From Nectonema munidae (taxonomy: Eukaryota; Nematomorpha; Nectonematoida; Nectonematidae), in the NCBI GenBank assembly GCA_030549495.1, contig JAUIRK010000918.1, positions 1-64,000 of the forward strand: a stretch of 64,000 bases of DNA, written 5' to 3'. The position numbers and the translations under genes are program-made. Positions within the stretch are counted from its first letter, which is position 1, and each line of letters starts with the position of its first letter. The notes beneath the pieces are model-generated. The model was not told where the DNA came from. It ran no database searches and was given only the letters and a program-made list of their open reading frames with translations. Shown in pieces: positions 1 through 11,170 of the stretch.

Positions 1-250
1 GTATGATTAGCGAAAGAAATTTTTTCGCTGTGTACTCGCATATGTCGAATCCTCATTCCAACCATCTATCGTATGCATTACGTCAAGCATGTTGCAAATA
101 AAATAAAGGTGTGAGCATGGCTTCCAATGTTATTTCGTCATGATCCTTATTTATGGTTGTTGTATTTTTTCCTATGTATTACGTCAGCATGTTGAAAAAC
201 AATAAAACTGTGAGCCTCGTTTTCAAGGTTATTCTGGAACTTCATCAACA
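1..250. repeat. Two diverged direct repeats upstream of the piggyBac transposase
   Basis: A block near 71-150 (TACGTCAAGCATGTTGCAAAT, then GTGAGC, then TTATTTCGTCATGATC) recurs in diverged form near 174-243 (TACGTCAGCATGTTG, GTGAGC, TTATTCTGGAACTTCATC). They lie just 5' of the transposase start and could be subterminal repeats of the piggyBac element, but the element's TTAA end was not seen in the window. No gene is seen here. Confidence 0.4.
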
Positions 251-273
251 ATAGTTCTTATTGCAATTTTTCT

Positions 274-666
274 TTGTTGCGTATTCTTGTTTCTGTTTCT
301 TTCCTACTTCTAATGGATAGTTCATCTCTCTCTGAAACTTCCTCGGTCTCAAGTACAGAATACTCTTCAAGTTTGAATTCATCTTATTCCCTTTCAAGCT
401 CTGAGAGCAGCGATCTTGAATATGATGAAAATCTTCAAGCTCCTGATGGAACTTTGTACTCATGGGACCCTTCACTTAAAAAGGCTGGAAGGCCCAAAAC
501 AAGAAACATAAGAAATTTGTCCAGAAATCCTTCAGGAACAAAAGGCGTTGCTAAACATGTGACACGACCACTTGAGGCGTTTTCCTTGTTTTTTTCGCAA
601 GAACTGATCACTCATATTTACAACATGACTAAGAAAAAAATGGATGATAATTACAAGTATTTTTAA
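274..666 (+). pseudogene. piggyBac-like transposase, N-terminal part
   Basis: This 130-codon frame has the usual order of a piggyBac transposase N-terminus: a Ser/Glu/Asp-rich acidic stretch (residues about 14-55), a basic segment with GRPKTRNIRNLSRNP, then GTKGVAKHV and the conserved PLEAFSLFFSQELI...MTKKKM block that precedes the catalytic domain in the family. The more likely start is the internal Met at base 313 (MDSSSLSETSSVSS), because the residues before it are hydrophobic and off-pattern. The frame ends just after MDDNYKYF, where the family continues into the catalytic domain. That continuation resumes only at about 2.43 kb, so the gene is split by about 1.75 kb of inserted DNA. Confidence 0.8.
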
Positions 667-796
667 CTTTTTTCTCACTAGTTTTTTTTGTTTGTTTTGT
701 ACGTTTTTTGTTGATGTATGTATGAAGAAAAGTATGTCAGTTTTTACACATGTGATTCTGTGAATGAGTGTGTGTGTTTTTATGTGTGTATGCATA

Positions 797-1826
797 TTAG
801 AGCCCTGAGCGGGCCAGAAAATTTGTCTTCACCCGCCCCAACCCGAACATTGTCATTGTCAGTCTGCACCGCGCTGCACCAGCGTTCAACAAGTCTGTAC
901 CCACCCACCAATCAAATGTTTGAATTTTGTCGCACCCACCCCCTCCCCCTCGCAACTATTCTACCGTACTATCCAAACCAGCAGCTAAAACAGCAAGATC
1001 ATCCAAAATTGAGAGAAGTCGCTGTTTCCCTATTTCATTTTTACAAGACAATATGATATTTTTTTCGAAACTTTTGGCATTACATTTTACTATCTATTAC
1101 TTCTGTTGCATACTGATCTTTCCATCTTGCGAATTCTCACCAACCCGATTTCATATTGATTGGGGAACTCACATCTGCCCCGCCCCGCCCAATTTTTTAC
1201 AGACAATCCACATCCGCCTGCGCTACTTTAAAAACAACGCGTGCATCTCGAATGCGGGTTCTACAAAACCCGCACCGTTCGGCCTCCTTGCGCCGCTTAC
1301 CCTCCCGGCGCATAACTCTAACGTATATGTGTATGTGTTTAGATCCCTCCGAGGGTCGAAAAAGTTTGTCCGCATCCGGACCGTACCCGTATTTTACTTG
1401 TTTGTACCTATCCCGCCCTTCAACTATTGAAATTTTGCCTCCCACCCAGCCCCGCCCGCCCTAAACTATTCTACTGTACTATCCAAACCCGAAGTTGAAA
1501 CAGCAAAATCGTCCGAAATTTAAAAAAATTGCGTGCTTCTATTTGTTTTCTTTGCAGGATAATATGATCTTTTTGTTTCAAAACTGCATTGCATTTAGCT
1601 TTCTATTACTTCTATTTATTACTTATCTTTCTGTTTTGCTAACTAACACTAACCTGTTATTATACTGATTGAAAAACCCAAAACCGTCCCGCCCCTTGAG
1701 AACTTTTTCACGGATAACCTGCGTTCGCCAACCCCACCTGAAATTTGATACGAACAACCATACCTGCATTTTAAATGTGGGTCCCAAAAAAACGGCACGG
1801 GCTACGCGCCTATTATAGAGCTCTAA
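797..1826. mobile_element. Tandem pair of short non-autonomous DNA elements inside the piggyBac gene
   Basis: Two related units follow each other, about 797-1321 and 1339-1826. Each starts TTAGAGCCCT or TTAGATCCCT, runs through C/G-rich text, shares a recognisable core (CTATTCTACCGTACTATCC near 958; CTATTCTACTGTACTATCC near 1467), and ends in ...CTCTAA, so the ends are short inverted repeats (TTAGAG/CTCTAA). The copies are clearly diverged. They sit between the two halves of the piggyBac transposase. Short overlapping frames here (718-1464, both strands) are chance frames in the C-rich text. The superfamily is not resolved. Confidence 0.65.
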
Positions 1827-2430
1827 TGTGCATCTGAATATGTGTATATGTGTATTTGTTTGGGTGAAAGAGTATGTTTATGTATGTGTATAAATGTGTT
1901 TATGTAAGGTGCATGCAAGTTTCTGTCTACGTGTAGGTGTGTATCCATGTTTGTGTTGTGTGTAGCGATATGAATGTTCATTTCCGGTATGTGTGTATGT
2001 AAGTGCTAGTCTGAGTGTGTGTTTTTAGCGTTATTTGTGTGTGTGCCAATCTGTTAGTTATTGTGTTTGTATTCTTATTTTGTGTAGGTGTGGATGCTTG
2101 TTTTTGCTGGATGTTTCATACTCACAAAAAAGGCTATTCATACCTATATTAGAAACTTTTTATCAATATTAGAAAGTTTCGAGTTTTTTAGACTAACCTT
2201 CTCTATGAAACATAAAGTAGAACTGTTTGAAACAAAGTTCAGTATATTATAGTTTTATATGACATAGCAGTAAACTTTGTGCATCATATATTAAAACGAA
2301 ATTTAGTATATATAACAATGCTAATACCGGGATTCATGTAAGGATGAAATACAATGATTTTGTAGTTTTGTATGCTTGTTCATATGTGAATTACTACGTA
2401 AAAGTATGAATGTTGTGTTTAATTTAGATT
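1827..2430. repeat. GT-rich degenerate simple sequence
   Basis: From about 1830 to 2110 the plus strand is mostly (TG)n-like text (TGTGTATATGTGTATTTG, GTGTGTATGTAAGTG and so on), then AT-rich sequence up to the second piggyBac segment. A few GT repeats also lie just before 797, so the short-element pair appears to have landed in, or carried with it, a GT microsatellite. No gene is seen. Confidence 0.6.
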
Positions 2431-3730
2431 ATCTACTCCAAAGTTTGCATATTTGCGAAAATATTATGAGAAGTTCACTATTGATATGCTGCTTGCGTTC
2501 TTCGGGTGTCTTCTATACCTTGGACAGTCCAACGATCAAAAAATCAAAGTTCAAGATCTTTTTTCCGATTCTCTTGGTATTCCATTTTTGAAAGCTGCTA
2601 TCGGGAGAAACATGTATATTTTGATCAGTATATTTTTGAGATTTGATGACAAATCCCAAAGAAATCCGAATGATCGAATCTCGCCAGTCAGATACCTTCA
2701 CGATCACTTCTTCAACACATGTCATAAGTTTTGGACACCTACAGATTCAGTAACAGTTGACGAACAACTTGTTTCATTTAGAGGTAGATGTCCAGTCAAG
2801 ATTTATGATCCCAAAAAATCCGGCCACTACGGAATTAAATTCTATCACATCAATGATTCAAAAAGTTATTATTGCCTGAAACCAGAAATATATGTTCCAG
2901 GTGTTGGTGAAAACTACTTCTCTGGCAATGAGATCGTAAAGAGACTAGTAAGGCTTTCTGAAATACCAATTGGCTGTGGTGTATTCACAGACCGATTTTT
3001 CACTGATCACAATTTAGCTGAATGGATGTCGGAGAAAAACCTGACAATTTGTGGAACTGTAAAAGCAAACCGACGATTTGTCCCTGGAATTTTAAGACCG
3101 CAATATCTGAAGACGTTGAAGTTGCAAGAATGTGAAAGTAGAATAATTTATTCAAAGTATGCTTCCCTTGCTGCCTACATTCCTATGAGGCACGCTACCA
3201 AAAATTTTAAAGTCGTTTATGTTCTTTCATCTCAACACTCTACAAGCCTGGAGTTGATTGGAGATAAGCAAAAACCTGAGTCATTTATAGCGTACAATGA
3301 GTCAAAAAGTGGAGTGAATGATTAGATTATATCGCTCCTACAAACCTATAAGAAGATGGTTTTCAGCCGTTTTTTCCAATTATCTAGACATATCAGCCTT
3401 AAATGCAACTACAATTGTCCAGAAAGCATTTATTCTGCGACAAAGAAAGGTGGAAGAAAGATGTTTTTGAAAGCTTTAGCAAAAGAACTTTGCTACAACT
3501 CGATGAAACTACGTTCGAGTATTCAAGAAATAAATTCCAAAACAAAATCTCTTTTGAGTTTTTATGGGTTTGAGGAAAGCAAAGACTCGTCTCCTGTTTC
3601 AAGTAGTAAAAGAGTTTTTTGCACATTTTGCCCTACTTCAAAAAAAAGTAGAACGACAAGACATTGCCAGAAATGTAAAAAGGGCGTCTGCAAGCATCAT
3701 TCATACTCGATTTGTCCAAATTGTAAATAG
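2430..3730 (+). pseudogene. piggyBac-like transposase, catalytic domain and C-terminal cysteine domain
   Basis: The segment carries the DDE_Tnp_1_7 core. It opens with KYYEKFTIDMLLAFFGCLLYLG (read from about 2453), then has the first catalytic Asp in TVDEQLVSFRGRCPV (about residues 100-115), the second in FTDRFFTDHNL, an ICGTVKANRRFVPG block, and the third region in YNESKSGVND. A stop follows at about 3323, and the next frame (3356-3730) continues the family pattern and ends with a Cys/His domain (CTFCPTSKKSRTTRHCQKC, CKHHSYSICPNC), typical of piggyBac C-termini that bind the terminal repeats. The stop and the internal insertion make this copy non-functional, though the residues are well kept, so it is probably not very old. 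Element ends were not identified. Confidence 0.88.
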
Positions 3731-4512
3731 AAGACATATTTACTGTTGCATTTTTGTATAAAATTCTGCTTAGCTTGATTTTTTCATATTAAACTTTGTG
3801 TGTACTCTTTGATCTTTTCTACATACTTTTACAGGAAAATTTTTTTTTTCTCAAAATTTGTCTCAGAGCATTGAAAAGTGTGTTTTTGAAAAATACATAG
3901 TGTTAAAAAAGTTTCAAGGATTTTAAGTTTTTTGAAATTCAATTTTTAAGTTGGGGGTGGAGTAAAACTCCATATGGGCGTCATGCGAAGGTAAATGAAT
4001 TTTCAACAAAATACATTCGTTTATTTGAGTTTTTAGTTTTCTTATATTATTTGTGGTAAAACTATTAGATCAAGGTTCAGCTTCATTACAGGTTTTTCCA
4101 AACTTTCAAACATTAGTTATTATTTTTACTATTGTTATACAACCTTCAATTTTTTTTATTAAAAAATTAAAATTAATATGATAAAATGTAAGAAAAATAA
4201 TTTTCAAAACGCAACATCTAAAAAGTAGTATGAATCCAGGACTTTGTACTCCAGTTGTGCCTCCCTTGTTGTTTATATTCAAAAGAATTGCGCAACGACA
4301 AGTTTCAAAGCAGTTCTTGTTATGAGCAGCTAACAATATCATGCTCTTGAGACAAGGGGATCCAAACAAGCAGAAACCATTGTTGTGCTACAACAGTTTA
4401 AAATCAGGTGTTGATAAATCCAATCAGATTATGCGTTCGTATACAATATACAAAACCTCAAGACGTTGGCTCTATTCTGCAACTATCAGGATATGGCTGC
4501 TTTCAACACTTC
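3731..4512. other. AT-rich stretch without a recognised gene
   Basis: This is 3' flank of the piggyBac copy. A small G-rich patch at about 3950-3995 (AAGTTGGGGGTGGAGTAAAAC) is the only compositional break. The minus-strand frame at 4106-4369 has no recognisable domain and poor codon character. Confidence 0.5.
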
Positions 4513-4520
4513 TGTTATAG

Positions 4521-4815
4521 CAGGCTTCTTCAACCCAGGACCCAGGGCTTATTTTAGGCCGTGAGAAAAACGATTTGGGCCCCATTACTATTCATCAGAC
4601 TTCAAAAGTTAAAAGTTTTCGAATAAAACAATAAAAATCTCACTAATATACTTATATCTGCATATATTTTGACATCGATTACAAAAAAATTAAAGTATTT
4701 TACTTGTTCTATTCTTATGTAATGTATGCTTTTACACTTAAATAGAATTTTTAGGGCCCAGAGTTAATTACAATATCATTTTGGGCTCGCGTGTAAAAAG
4801 GGTTGAATAACCCTA
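4521..4815. mobile_element. hAT-type MITE, 295 bp
   Basis: It starts CAGGCTTCTTCAACCC and ends GGGTTGAATAACCCTA, imperfect terminal inverted repeats. It is flanked by the perfect 8-bp direct repeat TGTTATAG at 4513-4520 and 4816-4823, the target-site length of hAT elements. A second TGTTATAG follows at once on the right. There is no coding capacity. Confidence 0.72.
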
Positions 4816-4823
4816 TGTTATAG

Positions 4824-5580
4824 TGTTATAGAATGGCACTCAATATACCATCAAAGAAAGTGGTGGAAAAGAATGCATCAAAAAAACTATTTTTTAATAA
4901 AGAAATTATTTTTATATATTTTTAGTTTTAGATAGTTGACTAGTTAGTTAGTTCGTTTCTTAGTAAAAAAATAGCGATTTAAAATTATGGAAAAATTTAT
5001 TTTCAAGATGCAAAGTATCATCAAACTGCTTCTACCAGGTAGGTAGTGGGAAATAACAGCATCAAAGGTACGGCAATTTTTAACAAAGATCCCCTAAAAA
5101 CACTTCGGATGTGAAAAAACTCCATTGAACAATGTTAGCGACCCCCAGGGGCAAAGAAAATGAAGAAGTGCGTAAAAAAACTTTGAATAGTAAAGAAAAA
5201 GTGTGAACATTTTAATGACAACGAATTTTTTCATTTTTAAAAGCCTGTTATGATATTGAATGAACATTTCCATATAATATATAAATATAAAGTTTTTATT
5301 TGATTTGTGTGAAAAAGGTAACCCCAGGCTGCTAAATAACATTTTAATTTAACTCTCTAATACAAGAATATTATACATATTAATGTTTTGACATAATTAA
5401 AGTAAATCAAGTGATTTATGGGTGAGAGTAAATAAACGCTATGAAATTAAAAAAAACAATGTTGAATTGATCTTTTTCTACTCATAGAGCATCAAAAGTT
5501 TGTTTAAATCTTACAGAAGAAAGGATAAATCTTTCATCCGCTCCATTGTTTGGATTATTTAAAAGTATCATGATTAGTAC
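4824..5580. other. AT-rich stretch without a recognised gene
   Basis: AT-rich sequence. The 82-codon minus frame at 5094-5342 resembles no family I know. No repeats with clear ends. Confidence 0.45.
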
Positions 5581-5942
5581 TAAGGGTTGGAAAATGGAAG
5601 ATTTTAAAGGGATAGAAGTCGAAATCGGTATCCAATAAAATTTAGGATTCGGAAACCATTTTTTGAGTATATTTTTTTTAAGTATTTTAAAAAAACAAAT
5701 ATTTTAATTTTTGTAAGCATAAGCATTGGCCCTTCTTTAGATAAAGACAGAAGCTAAAAGTTGGCTCTTAATTCATTAAATTCATTCATTTTAAGTATTA
5801 ATTAACTTATTTATAAAGTTTTTATGTATTTGAAGTCAGAGACAGAATCGGTTTTTAAGTAGTCAGAATCGGATTTTATAAAGTAGGAAATGGAATTGGA
5901 TATTTTCCTTCTAACTCTCCAAACTTCATAGTTTCGGTTAGC
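5581..5942. repeat. TCGG-motif MITE, copy 1
   Basis: It begins near AAGGGTTGGAAAATGGAAG and ends near CCTTCTAACTCTCCAAACTTC, roughly inverted ends. Internal text (ATCCAATAAAATTTAGGATT ... TTTTGTAAGCATAAGCATTG ... CCCTTCTTTAG) recurs in diverged form at about 37336-37440, so this is a dispersed family. Target duplication not found. Confidence 0.5.
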
Positions 5943-6239
5943 AAGAAGTATAGTTTTCAAAATAAAAATTTAAAAATAAAGCATACAGAAAATTTTTGTC
6001 GAATATTTAAAAAATAAAGTGCAGAACTGCTGAAAAATGTTGTAAAAATAATGGGTGAAAGAAAATCCTGTTTTTGATATACTGCGATCAAATATTATTG
6101 CTAAGCCTCTGCAAAACCTATTTGTAAAGGCATGGTATATCTCTTGCATAAATTACATTTCGAGACTTGGTGGTTTTTGGAAACTATATTTGAAAACTAG
6201 TAGGTACTGAAAATAAGAGATTCATGCATTATTTTTTAT

Positions 6240-6655
6240 TTATAAAAATTTTTACCTGGGCCAAGAAATTGACACCTTACAGACTTTAATGCAAGCCAAA
6301 CTTCAGAAGAATCTGTAAGATCGTTAATAGCTTTTTTGCTCTTTATTTCTCTTAAAATTCGTCTTACAATTTTATACGATAAAATATAAACTTCCTTTAT
6401 GGAATTTGTAGGTATGAAAAGATTATTGATTTTACTTTGAAGTTGTTTGCTTAAGGATTTGAACCATGTGTCTAAAATAAAGGTTAAAATAAATGTAGGA
6501 AATAAGAGTAAAGTTCTCGCGTGAAAAAGCATACTACTAAAGACATTGACTTGCAAAGAAAGCTTTTGAACAAAATGAAAATATGTTAAGCCATCATTAC
6601 TTGGATTGTATATAGCGTTATTAACTAAATGCACAGGTATCATATAAACGCTAAC
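6240..6655 (-). CDS. Candidate host exon, membrane-protein-like, product unknown
   Basis: The minus strand holds a 135-codon open frame from ATG at 6643. It has hydrophobic stretches (SSMLFHARTLLLFPTFILTFIL, about residues 36-58) and a more polar C-terminal half ending SSEVWLALKSVRCQFLGP. In this AT-rich DNA a frame of this length with balanced residues is unusual. At its end the sequence reads CCCAG|GTAAAA (junction near 6254), a good splice donor. About 55 bp further on, the minus strand reads CTTATTTTCAG|TACC (near 6206), a good acceptor; splicing would give a very short tail and a stop. It could be the 3' end of a chemoreceptor-like or other membrane-protein gene whose earlier exons lie at higher coordinates, but I cannot assign a family. 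It may also be a chance frame. Confidence 0.35.
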
Positions 6656-6659
6656 TCAT

Positions 6660-7883
6660 TCTCTATATCTAAAAAATAATTATTAAAAACAAAATTAATG
6701 GAATATTTTTAAATCGATATATTGGTGATCAAAAAGTAAATAAAAAAAGTAGGTGGCCCTAGACGAGGAAAAAAAGTTTGCTTGAATGATAATAGTTCAA
6801 CTAAATTTTCTTTCTTTTCAACATATATATTTTGAATCGTCAATAAAGATATTATAGCTTATTTTTTAGCTGAATAACGAGAATTGATTTTTTTAATTAA
6901 ATATAAGTACTATTTTTAAAATAATAGTTAACAGGCCCGTCGCAAAGAGGAGGGATTAGTGTTAAGACGGCATGAAATTCCTTCCTCTATGTATTTCCTA
7001 ATACATAATATGCATCGTTGGAGTATTTATATCATTTTCTAAGGATTATTTTAACCTTCAAGTCAATATAGTAATTTTGACATTTTTTTTATTTTTTATT
7101 ACAGCTAAATCAACATATATATATATAGAGAAATGGCAGAATTTTTGTCGGTGTTTTAGTCTTGTACGGCAATTATTATGTGAAGGATCGCGCTACATTC
7201 ATTACAGGAGTGATTTAAAAATTTGATTTTATGACAATATTTTGAACGTTTTCTTTATCTCCCTATACATTATTTTCTTGAATATAACCTAAAATTAACA
7301 AAACTGCAATAAAATTTTTTTATTTCTTAGCAATATATTTATACCATGTGAATAAAGTTTCCAATCAAAATCATATTTAGAAAGACGATAATTCTTCAAC
7401 ATGAGATAAACTTCATCAAAAATTTTTGAAGTTTTATTTTTAAACTAAACTCACACTCTTACTTTCTTCACCTATCAATCATCCTTTACGATTTAATATT
7501 TCTATAAAAAGTTTCCAAGAAGTAATAACCTATAGACCAGAAAGATTGTCAAAAGGTTGATTTTTATATTCGTAAGTTAACACCATCTATCAATCAGGGT
7601 AGCATTTTTGGAAAATTCAGAAAATCTGTGGCAGAAACGATCTTCATTTTCAAGAGAAAATCAATAGTGTTCATGTAAAGTTAAATTTTTAGTATTAGAT
7701 CTAAAAACTTTTAAAAAACTTAATAAAATTATATTTAGAAATGATTTGTTTAACGGTATTGCCCATTGAATTATAAGATTGAAAAAATGTATATAAATAT
7801 AAAATATTGAAAGAAGAGGACACTTTATTTTTAAATTAAAAGCACAAACCCCTTTATCAAGTTTGTAGATAAAATAATTAAAT
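6660..7883. other. AT-rich stretch without a recognised gene
   Basis: It holds a short TA run near 7116-7128 and, at about 6932, CAGGCCCGTCGCAAAGAGGA, which looks like the first bases of a hAT-type terminal repeat with no partner seen. Confidence 0.4.
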
Positions 7884-7990
7884 AAATGGGAAGAGGGCCT
7901 TTGAAATAAAGTATTGGTAAGACATTTTTAACTCAATTGGTCCTCTTACCAATACTTCATTTCAAATGCCCTCTTCCCATGTATTTAATT
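7884..7990. repeat. Foldback with ~45-bp arms
   Basis: The left arm ATGGGAAGAGGGC...TTTGAAAT...AGTATTGGTAAGA (about 7886-7921) is mirrored by TCTTACCAATACTT...ATTTCAAA...GCCCTCTTCCCAT (about 7945-7980), with AT-rich extension outside and a loop of about 20-25 bp. The arms differ at only a few positions. It is either a miniature foldback transposon or a structured non-coding sequence. Confidence 0.8.
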
Positions 7991-8440
7991 ATATATATTT
8001 AAATATTTAATTTAATTTATATAATCAAAATCATTAGAGTATGCATAATTTATCAAATTGATTATATATTTCATTGTTCACTATAGACACAAAAGTACCT
8101 TGGAGTGTTTTTATCAAGAGTTTCGATGTTTTTTTTAATTTAAAACGTTCTATAAAAAAATATAGCAAATTCTTTGTGCCCATTAGCCAAATTTTATTTC
8201 TTTAATCTTTTTAGCCTATACAAGTCCCTTCAGGGTTGAATTAAGAATGAATTAAGGGATTGAATTATTTCTTCATATCTCAATTATTATGTAAAATAAG
8301 CTTTTTGTAAAATGTCCCAAATGGGGATCATGGCAAAAAGGTTTATAATTTTTTAAGCTTAAAAAAACCCAATCAAAAAATTTTAATTACAGTTATTTTA
8401 ACACAAAGTAGTTTATAAGTATTTTATTTAAATTTATATT
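7991..8440. other. AT-rich stretch without a recognised gene
   Basis: Mostly A/T runs. Nothing recognised on either strand. Confidence 0.4.
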
Positions 8441-8449
8441 AATTTTGAG

Positions 8450-9330
8450 ATAACTCATTGATGCCATTCTTTCACACAATGGACATGCAAGCTGAAATCA
8501 CATTTTTAACACCGTTTTCTGACATTTTTTGCATGCGAAACACTTCCTTTGCTTTCCAAGATGTTCTTTCTAAAAAGTGACCAGATCCACTTAGGATTCG
8601 ATAAAGACGAAGTGGTCATATATGCAGTAAATATTTTTCTTCTGAACTATAAAATTAGAATATTTTCGTTTGCCATACAATATAAAATATGTGCATTCAT
8701 TAGTCCCAAATTGACGCCATTGGTGAAAATGGAAAAATACCATTTTTGGCGCGAACTTTGATTCTATACTTGTTAATTACCCAATCCATCTTATCAAATC
8801 AACCCATATAATTTTTGTATTGAGCAAAATATTTGGGTTGTGGAAAGCCTATTTTTTGTGGTCTCTACTACATCTTTTAAGTTTCATTTGGTAGAGCACC
8901 TTGTTAGTTCGAAAATAAATCCCATTGTTGTATTCTTTCCAAAAAATCGCAAATATTCCATTCGATGTGTCAATTCTACAGTCGTAAAACCCTCTTGGTT
9001 TGCTCTTAAATGTCTTGTCAGAAACAAATGGACATTTATTAGTACAATTTATTCTTACTGTTGATAAAGTGAAAATACCTTTTTGAGTGAATATTTTCAT
9101 CAGTTCATATGATGTGACATCGCATCCTCATTAAAAAGCAATTCAAAAGCTTCAACGAGATTTATTTTTATAATAATCTTCTATTTTACAAACGCTTTCA
9201 TTTATTGAATCAAAATTGTATGAAACTTTCTTTAAATTGTCTAAAGCAGTTCCATGCAATTCTAAGCATCTAAGTACATCATTTAGATAGCAATCCCCAA
9301 GTTCATCTTCATTTATTTATGAAGAAAAGA
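8450..9330 (-). pseudogene. Second piggyBac-like transposase remnant (C-terminal half)
   Basis: On the minus strand the frame 9100-8849 contains TLSTVRINCTNKCPFVSDK, followed by a Lys/Arg-Gly segment (KPRGFYDCRID) and FWKEYNNGIYF. This matches the order GTVRxNR..cp..sdKxLkk.gRG...WxDNK of the piggyBac/PGBD domain. Downstream, broken frames at about 8760-8460 end in HLGKQRKCFACKKCQK and LACPLCERM, a Cys-rich C-terminus as in the family. Upstream at about 9320-9150 coding-like text (LGDCYLNDVLRCLELHG) may belong to the same gene. There are many stops and frame changes, so this is an older copy than the one at 2.4 kb and probably a different lineage. Confidence 0.65.
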
Positions 9331-9708
9331 TGTATTGCAAGTTTAAGTTAAGAAAATGCAAGGAAACTCAAAAGGCCATTTCAAGCCGATAGTATGAGTA
9401 TCCTAATAGAATTGATTATCCAGAAAAAAATATAGAAAAGTTATGTTGACCCCCCGTATTCGCGGAGTTATGTTCCAAAGCTAATCGCGAATAGTGAAAA
9501 TCCGCGAATATTTGTTACCATTTTAAAAATTGTTTAAAATGAAAATTTACTATTATATTGAAGATATAATCAATATATTTGTTTTTTTAAATTAACTAGG
9601 CTTATTCTTTTTATATACACTAAGCTATAATTTATCAGAAATATTTGTAAAAAAATTTACTAGAGTAAATGACAAACACACAAAAAATTTCAAAAAAGCG
9701 AAACTAGT

Positions 9709-11170
9709 TTAACTGACATGATCAGATAGTTGATTAAATTTCTTTACTGGCTGATAAAACATAGTAATTGGAGGTTCTGATTTTTGTTTTTTGAGGTTTT
9801 TAAAAAGATCAGCATACGGTTTGAAACAAGAATCAATTGAATTACAAAACTTTGTAGATCTTATCATACTAGGGTCCCAATCGATATACAATTCTTTCAG
9901 TTTTTTTACTTTTTTAATAATTTTGGATAGGCGATTCAATGAAAGTCCTTCGTCATCGTCTTTTTCCTTTTCTTCTTCGTCTTTTTTTTTCTTCGCTGCT
10001 AAATTCAGTTCATTCTTTTAAATCAATGCCTGTGAGTGCTTCCATTCCAGAGTCAATTAATGAATTTATATCATCTTCGTTGCAATCATCAAAACCTTCT
10101 CCACCTAAACATTAATTAAAAACAGTTTCTTCAATTAAAGAATTTTGAATATCTTCTGGAAGGAAATTTTCAACATTATTCGAATTTTCCAAGCAGCAAT
10201 TAAAGTTTGCTTTTTTATAGATCCAAGTGATTTGTTAACAATTGTTAAGCAATTTGCAATTGTGATTTTTTTCCAATAATTTGTTAATTGAAAGTTTTCA
10301 TCTGCATCCATTTCCATAACTAAATGTTGAACAAAGTTATGGAATGCTTTAAAAGAGCGGATAACACCTTGATCTAAAGGCTGGATAAGAGAAGTTATGT
10401 TTGGAGGTAAAAATTCTATAGTCACTCCTTTAAATTTAAGATCTGAAAAATGTCCACTAGCATTATCCATTATAAGAAGCATTTTGAAATCCATATTTAC
10501 ACTAGTAATATACTTTTTAACTTGAGGAACAAAAACCATTTTTGTAATAACGTTTTGGTTATCCAAGCTTTTTTGTTAGACATCCAAAAAACGTGCAAAG
10601 AATCTTTATCTTTATTTTTAAGAGCTCTTGGAGTGAAACTTTTATCGATAAAGCCTGGTTTCACCACATAACCAGCAGCATTACTACACAAAATAAAAGA
10701 CACTCTATCTTTTTGAGTTTTAAAATGTAAAGCGCGTTCCTCTTCTTTAAAAATATATGTACGAGATAGAACTTTTTCCAATAAAAACATGTCTCATCCA
10801 TGTTGAAAACTTGTTCAGGATGATCATTTTCATTGAACATTTTATTTAAATTAAACGAATATATTGAAGTCTCTTCAAAGTCAGCTGATGCTTTTTCTCC
10901 GCATAAGTTAACACTTTTAAGCTGAAAACGATTTTTAAATCGGTCAACCCATCCTTTGCTTGTATGAAAACTTTTAGAGGACAAAGATGATTGACCTGCT
11001 TCTTCTTCTTCTTTTTCATATTCTTTGTTGGAGTTTGGCAAAAATTGTTTGTAGAAACTTTTTGCTTTTTCGCGAATAATATTCCTGTCTAAAGGAATAT
11101 TTTTTTCTACAGTCTTGTATCCAAATAGATTTGTAATTTCAAGGCAAGATGCCTCCATCATTTCTCCAAC
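9709..11170 (-). pseudogene. Tigger-like (TIGD1-type) transposase, broken, minus strand
   Basis: Three successive frames cover a Tigger transposase without its N-terminus. First is a CENPB-type DNA-binding segment (FGYKTVEKNIPLDRNI, then SKGWVDRFKNRFQLKSVNL and GEKASADF). Then comes the DDE core opening with EQVFNMDETCFYWKK (first Asp), SRTYIFKEEERALHFKTQKD, PRALKNKDKDSLHVFW and KAWITKTLLQKWF. After a further frame change come LLIMDNASGHFSDL (second Asp) and EFLPPNITSLIQPLDQGVIR (third). A helical tail follows, and a last frame at 9939-9709 gives the acidic/basic C-terminal segment. Frame breaks lie near 10.8 kb, near 10.57 kb and before 9.94 kb. Residue identity to the vertebrate Tigger1 pattern is high for an invertebrate copy. 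Confidence 0.88.

Noticed and set aside
718-1464. Overlapping 80-167-codon frames on both strands
   Set aside because: They lie in C-rich MITE text, are Pro/Ser/Thr-rich by composition, and repeat between the two MITE units.
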